From a virus, in the IMG/VR virus record IMGVR_UViG_3300046474_000200, positions 1 to 33,155 of that record: DNA of 33,155 nucleotides. One strand, 5' to 3'. Below are positions 30,715 to 33,155 of the stretch, one piece after another. The position numbers and the translations under genes were made by a program. Each line of letters opens with the position of its first letter. Within the stretch, counting starts at the first letter, position 1. The notes beneath the pieces are model-generated. The model did no database searches, was not told the origin of the DNA, and saw only the letters and a list, made by a program, of their open reading frames with translations.

Positions 30715-30969
30715 ATGCCGGGCATTGTGCGAATCAAGGAAACTCGCGAGGTCAAGGCGGAACTCACGGCCGAAAAGGGCGGGCGGCTGATTGCGTGGCA
30801 CAACGACCGTGAGCCGGGGCTCATTTCGATTGCTGCTGTGGGCGACCGTGCCAAGCTCACTCCGGCTGAGGCCCGAGCGATCGGCAGATGGCTGATTGAG
30901 AATGCCGACATTGTCAGCATGACGCCGGGCAGCGTGATTCCCGGGCTCAAGACGAGGACGTACCGCTAA
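30715..30969 (+). CDS. Small hypothetical protein
   Basis: This 84-residue protein starts at ATG 30715, with GGGAG 7 bases upstream; an ATG at 30697 is possible but has a poorer site. It reads PGIVRIKETREVKAELTAEK..., a small alpha-beta pattern, with an LTPAEARAIGRWLIENA helix. The same general plan (beta strands then an 'E-A/S-A-R' helix) is seen in the next product, so they may be related. The stop overlaps the next start (TAATG). Confidence 0.68.
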   Translation: MPGIVRIKETREVKAELTAEKGGRLIAWHNDREPGLISIAAVGDRAKLTPAEARAIGRWLIENADIVSMTPGSVIPGLKTRTYR

Positions 30970-31328
30970 TGGGCAAGCGCGCTGATCTAGACCGGCCTGC
31001 GGGGCGCCTCAGTGTGGCGCTCGACAACGACGGCGAAATACGTCTCACGTTCGGCACACAGACAGCGTTTCTCGACGCTGAGAGTGCCCGTGATCTGTCG
31101 TCCATGCTCCTCAGCCTTGCGGATGAGGCAGACGACATTCTTGGTAACGAGGCCGTTACCGACCCGCTGACCGGGGAACGCTCGGAACGCACCGATACGG
31201 AATACGTCGCTGACCGGGCGGACGTCTGGCACGCTGCCCGTGGCTTGCTCGTCTCGGGTGGCTACATCCCGCCGGATCCTGAGGACGTCATAAGCCTCGC
31301 TCGCTTCCTGGCGGGTGATGGCCTGTGA
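30969..31328 (+). CDS. Hypothetical protein
   Basis: This 119-residue protein starts at ATG 30969, overlapping the previous stop. The first half (GRLSVALDNDGEIRLTFGTQTAFLDAESARDLSSMLLSLADEA) parallels the preceding protein. The second half is acidic and helical. The function is unknown. It overlaps the following GTG start by 4 bases. Confidence 0.68.
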   Translation: MGKRADLDRPAGRLSVALDNDGEIRLTFGTQTAFLDAESARDLSSMLLSLADEADDILGNEAVTDPLTGERSERTDTEYVADRADVWHAARGLLVSGGYIPPDPEDVISLARFLAGDGL

Positions 31329-31903
31329 GCGTACGCACGTGGAACCTCGTCCCCGTCGGGCTCGCAACGGGCCTAGCGGGGCTTGTGGCGGCCGTTGGTG
31401 CCGGTATCGGGGTGAGTGCTACGGCAGACGATTCCAAGCCCGTACCGACCCCCACAGTGACCGTTACGGAAACGGTGACGGCTACCCCCAAGCCCAAGGC
31501 AACGCACAAGGCCAAGCGCAAGCGCAAGGCCAAGCCCAAGCCAACGGCTACGCCGACCGTGACGCGCTCACCGAGGGCGACGAGGAGCACGACGAGGCCG
31601 ACGGTATCCGGAAGCCCTCAGGCGGTCGCTAGGACGCTCCTAGCGGCCCGTGGGTGGTCGGCTCAGTGGTCGGCATTCAATGCCCTTGAGATGGGGGAGG
31701 CGGGATGGAATCCCCGTGCTCTTAACCCCTCGTCGGGTGCTTGTGGTCTGCCTCAGGCGCTGCCCTGTAGCAAGCTCCCGAACGGCATCAACTCGACCGT
31801 GACACAGCAGGTCACTTGGATGCTGGATTACATCGCCCGGAATTACGGGTCACCGGCCAAGGCTTATGCCGCTTGGCTTTCTCGTTCGCCGCATTGGTAC
31901 TGA
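31325..31903 (+). CDS. Membrane-anchored lytic transglycosylase-like protein
   Basis: This 192-residue protein has one hydrophobic N-terminal segment (about residues 8-32), a Thr/Pro then Lys-rich linker (33-95) and a C-terminal domain (96-192). The domain reads FNALEMGEAGWNPRALNPSS, continuing GACGLPQALP; Glu122 or Glu125 is the likely catalytic acid. This is the pattern of actinobacterial SLT-like or aggregation-promoting-factor C-terminal domains. Cys140 and Cys148 could form a disulfide outside the cell. It lies outside the lysis cassette, so it may modify the envelope early, aid release, or block superinfection. Confidence 0.75.
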   Translation: MSVRTWNLVPVGLATGLAGLVAAVGAGIGVSATADDSKPVPTPTVTVTETVTATPKPKATHKAKRKRKAKPKPTATPTVTRSPRATRSTTRPTVSGSPQAVARTLLAARGWSAQWSAFNALEMGEAGWNPRALNPSSGACGLPQALPCSKLPNGINSTVTQQVTWMLDYIARNYGSPAKAYAAWLSRSPHWY

Positions 31904-31917
31904 GTGAATCGGGGCAG

Positions 31918-31933
31918 CTCCCAAATTTGGGAG
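31918..31933. promoter_or_regulatory. Operator palindrome 11
   Basis: Perfect core with CA-g and t-TG flanks, extended to GGGGCA/TGCCCC (31911-31940). It lies between the transglycosylase-like gene and thyX. Confidence 0.85.
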
Positions 31934-31955
31934 TTGCCCCGGTAGGGAGAGACTT

Positions 31956-32645
31956 TTGAACGTCGACGTGATCGCGTCCACCTCGTTGGGTGATCTGCCA
32001 CTGTGGGAGGCGTACGGTTACGACGCCTGGCCGGAGCGTGTGACCGATGCTGACGCCCTCGGAGAGGCTGCGGGGCGCATCTGTTACAAGAGCTTCAACC
32101 GGCCCAACCCCAAGACGGCGCGCAACGAGGGCTACCTAGCCAACATCCTTGCTCAGGCGCATTTCAGCGTACTTGAGCATGCGTCAGTTTCGTTCCTCGT
32201 CCGGGGCGTAAGTCGGGCGCTGCTAACGGAGTTGACGAGGCATCGGCACCTGAGTTTCAGCGTCGTGTCACAGCGGTACGTCGACTACTCCGACACCGAG
32301 CCTGTGATCCCTCCGGCCATTGCTGGCACCTCCCTTGAGCGGCCGTTCCGCAACGACTACAACGCTGCCCTCAAGGCTTACGAGGCCGGTGTCACGCTGC
32401 TCATGCGCCGAGGGCTCAAGCGCAAGCAAGCGCGGGAAGCGGCGCGCGGGATGCTTCCGAATGCTGCCCCGGTCGACATGGTGGTTACCGGCAATCTGCG
32501 CGCGTGGCGTGACGTCCTCGGTAAGAGGTGGCACGTAGCGGCTGACGCTGAGATCAGGGAGTTTGCGGGGCTTACGCTCGCCAAGCTGCGCCGAGTTGCG
32601 CCGAACAGCTTTCAGGACGTCCCCACCGAGCCCTACGGGAGTTGA
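31956..32645 (+). CDS. thyX: Flavin-dependent thymidylate synthase
   Basis: This 229-residue protein carries the ThyX signature [14 protein letters not shown] at residues 95-108 (canonical form RHRxxSxxxxSxRY), together with [13 protein letters not shown] around 68-80 and the C-terminal helices of the family. ThyX makes dTMP from dUMP using FAD and methylene-tetrahydrofolate. The TTG at 31956 has GGGAGAG upstream, just downstream of an operator palindrome. It pairs functionally with the dCMP deaminase that follows and the dNMP kinase at 18 kb. Confidence 0.95.
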   Translation: MNVDVIASTSLGDLPLWEAYGYDAWPERVTDADALGEAAGRICYKSFNRPNPKTARNEGYLANILAQAHFSVLEHASVSFLVRGVSRALLTELTRHRHLSFSVVSQRYVDYSDTEPVIPPAIAGTSLERPFRNDYNAALKAYEAGVTLLMRRGLKRKQAREAARGMLPNAAPVDMVVTGNLRAWRDVLGKRWHVAADAEIREFAGLTLAKLRRVAPNSFQDVPTEPYGS

Positions 32646-32646
32646 G

Positions 32647-32844
32647 ATGGCCGAGGTTTTCGCCGGGCTGACTGACTGGCAGATTTCAGTGTTGTACGAC
32701 ATGCGGGATTACTGGTCAGACAAGGACCGGCACGGGGAGCTAGAGCGCGATCACTTTTACGCGCCGGAACAGCTACAGGCTTTCTATTCGCTGAGCGCGC
32801 TAATCGACGCTGAGGCGAGAAAGCGACGGATCGTTTATGTCTGA
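32647..32844 (+). CDS. Small hypothetical protein between thyX and the deaminase
   Basis: This 65-residue helical, charged protein starts at ATG 32647, one base after the thyX stop. It reads AEVFAGLTDWQISVLYDMRDYW...FYAPEQLQAFYSLSALIDAE. The family is not recognised. It overlaps the deaminase start by 8 bases. Confidence 0.7.
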   Translation: MAEVFAGLTDWQISVLYDMRDYWSDKDRHGELERDHFYAPEQLQAFYSLSALIDAEARKRRIVYV

Positions 32845-33155
32845 CCGTCCCTCGTGGGACGCATACTTTCTGGCCGGTGCTGAGTGGGCAGCGTCCCGCG
32901 CTGACTGCACCCGGGCGCAAGTCGGTGCCGTCCTCGTGAACGCTGCCAACGAGGTGCGGGGGACCGGTTACAACGGTGCTCCGCCGGGTGTTCCCGGTTG
33001 TGCCTCAGCGGGTGCGTGTCCGCGCGGCAAGCACACGCGCATGCCGTTGCCTAACCTGGTGGGGCTGCATAACTGCCTATGCGGTAAGGGGTGGCCATGC
33101 CCGGATGCGGTCGAGCCGGACAGCGACTATGCGAACTGCGTGGCCGACCATGCGG
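32837..33155 (+). CDS. dCMP/cytidine-type deaminase (cut by the window edge)
   Basis: About 106 residues are present from ATG 32837. The deaminase pattern is clear: CTRAQVGAVLVN, GTGYNGAPPGVPGC and ACPRGKHTRMPLP, ending at CVADHA, where the catalytic His-Ala-Glu should follow outside the window. Such enzymes make dUMP from dCMP, feeding ThyX. Extra cysteines (GLHNCLCGKGWPC) suggest an added zinc site. Confidence 0.85.
   Translation, partial: MSDRPSWDAYFLAGAEWAASRADCTRAQVGAVLVNAANEVRGTGYNGAPPGVPGCASAGACPRGKHTRMPLPNLVGLHNCLCGKGWPCPDAVEPDSDYANCVADHA

Noticed and set aside
1114-31933. Palindromes as ordinary intrinsic terminators only
   Set aside because: Several copies have no following U-tract, two lie inside reading frames, and the flanking base next to the core does not covary. 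A protein-binding role explains the strict sequence better.
1114-31933. Palindromes as a CRISPR array or transposon ends
   Set aside because: Spacing is kilobases, not tens of bases, and there are no paired elements, target duplications or transposase genes.

Overview
The window is a continuous piece of a tailed-phage (siphovirus-type) genome that infects Streptomyces or a close high-GC actinomycete. This is inferred from the high GC content, frequent GTG/TTG starts, short overlaps between genes, and the gene families present. Every gene I can support lies on the + strand. I see no host gene, transposon, CRISPR array or integrase. The left edge looks like a genome or packaging end, because a terminase pair follows about 400 bases in. 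The right edge cuts a dCMP deaminase gene.

Layout. 1-9.0 kb holds the head module: small and large terminase, portal, prohead protease, HK97-type capsid, head-tail joining proteins and tail tube. 9.0-16.6 kb holds the tail module: a gp10-like protein, tail-assembly chaperones joined by a clear -1 slippery site, tape measure, a 984-residue tail-tip protein and a C1q-like tip protein. 16.6-18.0 kb is lysis: a two-domain endolysin and two small membrane proteins. 18.0-33.2 kb is the non-structural arm. It contains a dNMP kinase, a RecB/Cas4-like nuclease, a protein resembling phiC31 gp3 (recombination directionality factor family), two HNH endonucleases, a P4-type primase-helicase, a family-A DNA polymerase, a sigma-70-like factor, a tRNA-like gene, ThyX, a membrane-anchored transglycosylase and many small unknowns.

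The most interesting feature is a dispersed control network. A perfect 16-bp palindrome, CTCCCAAATTTGGGAG, occurs ten times, with an eleventh copy differing at one base, spaced 0.3-5 kb apart. Nearly all copies lie in gaps between genes. The dyad extends outward as CA-n-core-n-TG in ten of the eleven copies, and the n positions do not covary, which fits a protein-binding operator or stoperator better than a pure RNA stem. About half the copies are also nested inside longer GC-rich hairpins ending in CCCCC(TT), like operator-terminator hybrids. Two copies lie inside reading frames and both encode QLPNLG.

A second repeated motif, CTAGAGACGCCCTCTCA followed by roughly ACCTnAGTA, occurs only in the non-structural arm. 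It stands 42-54 bases before a start codon or the tRNA in most copies, including the phage's own sigma-factor gene. It may be that factor's promoter. Several leaders also form hairpins that would mask the ribosome site, notably before the nuclease, dNMP kinase and sigma genes. All counts and foldings were made by eye.
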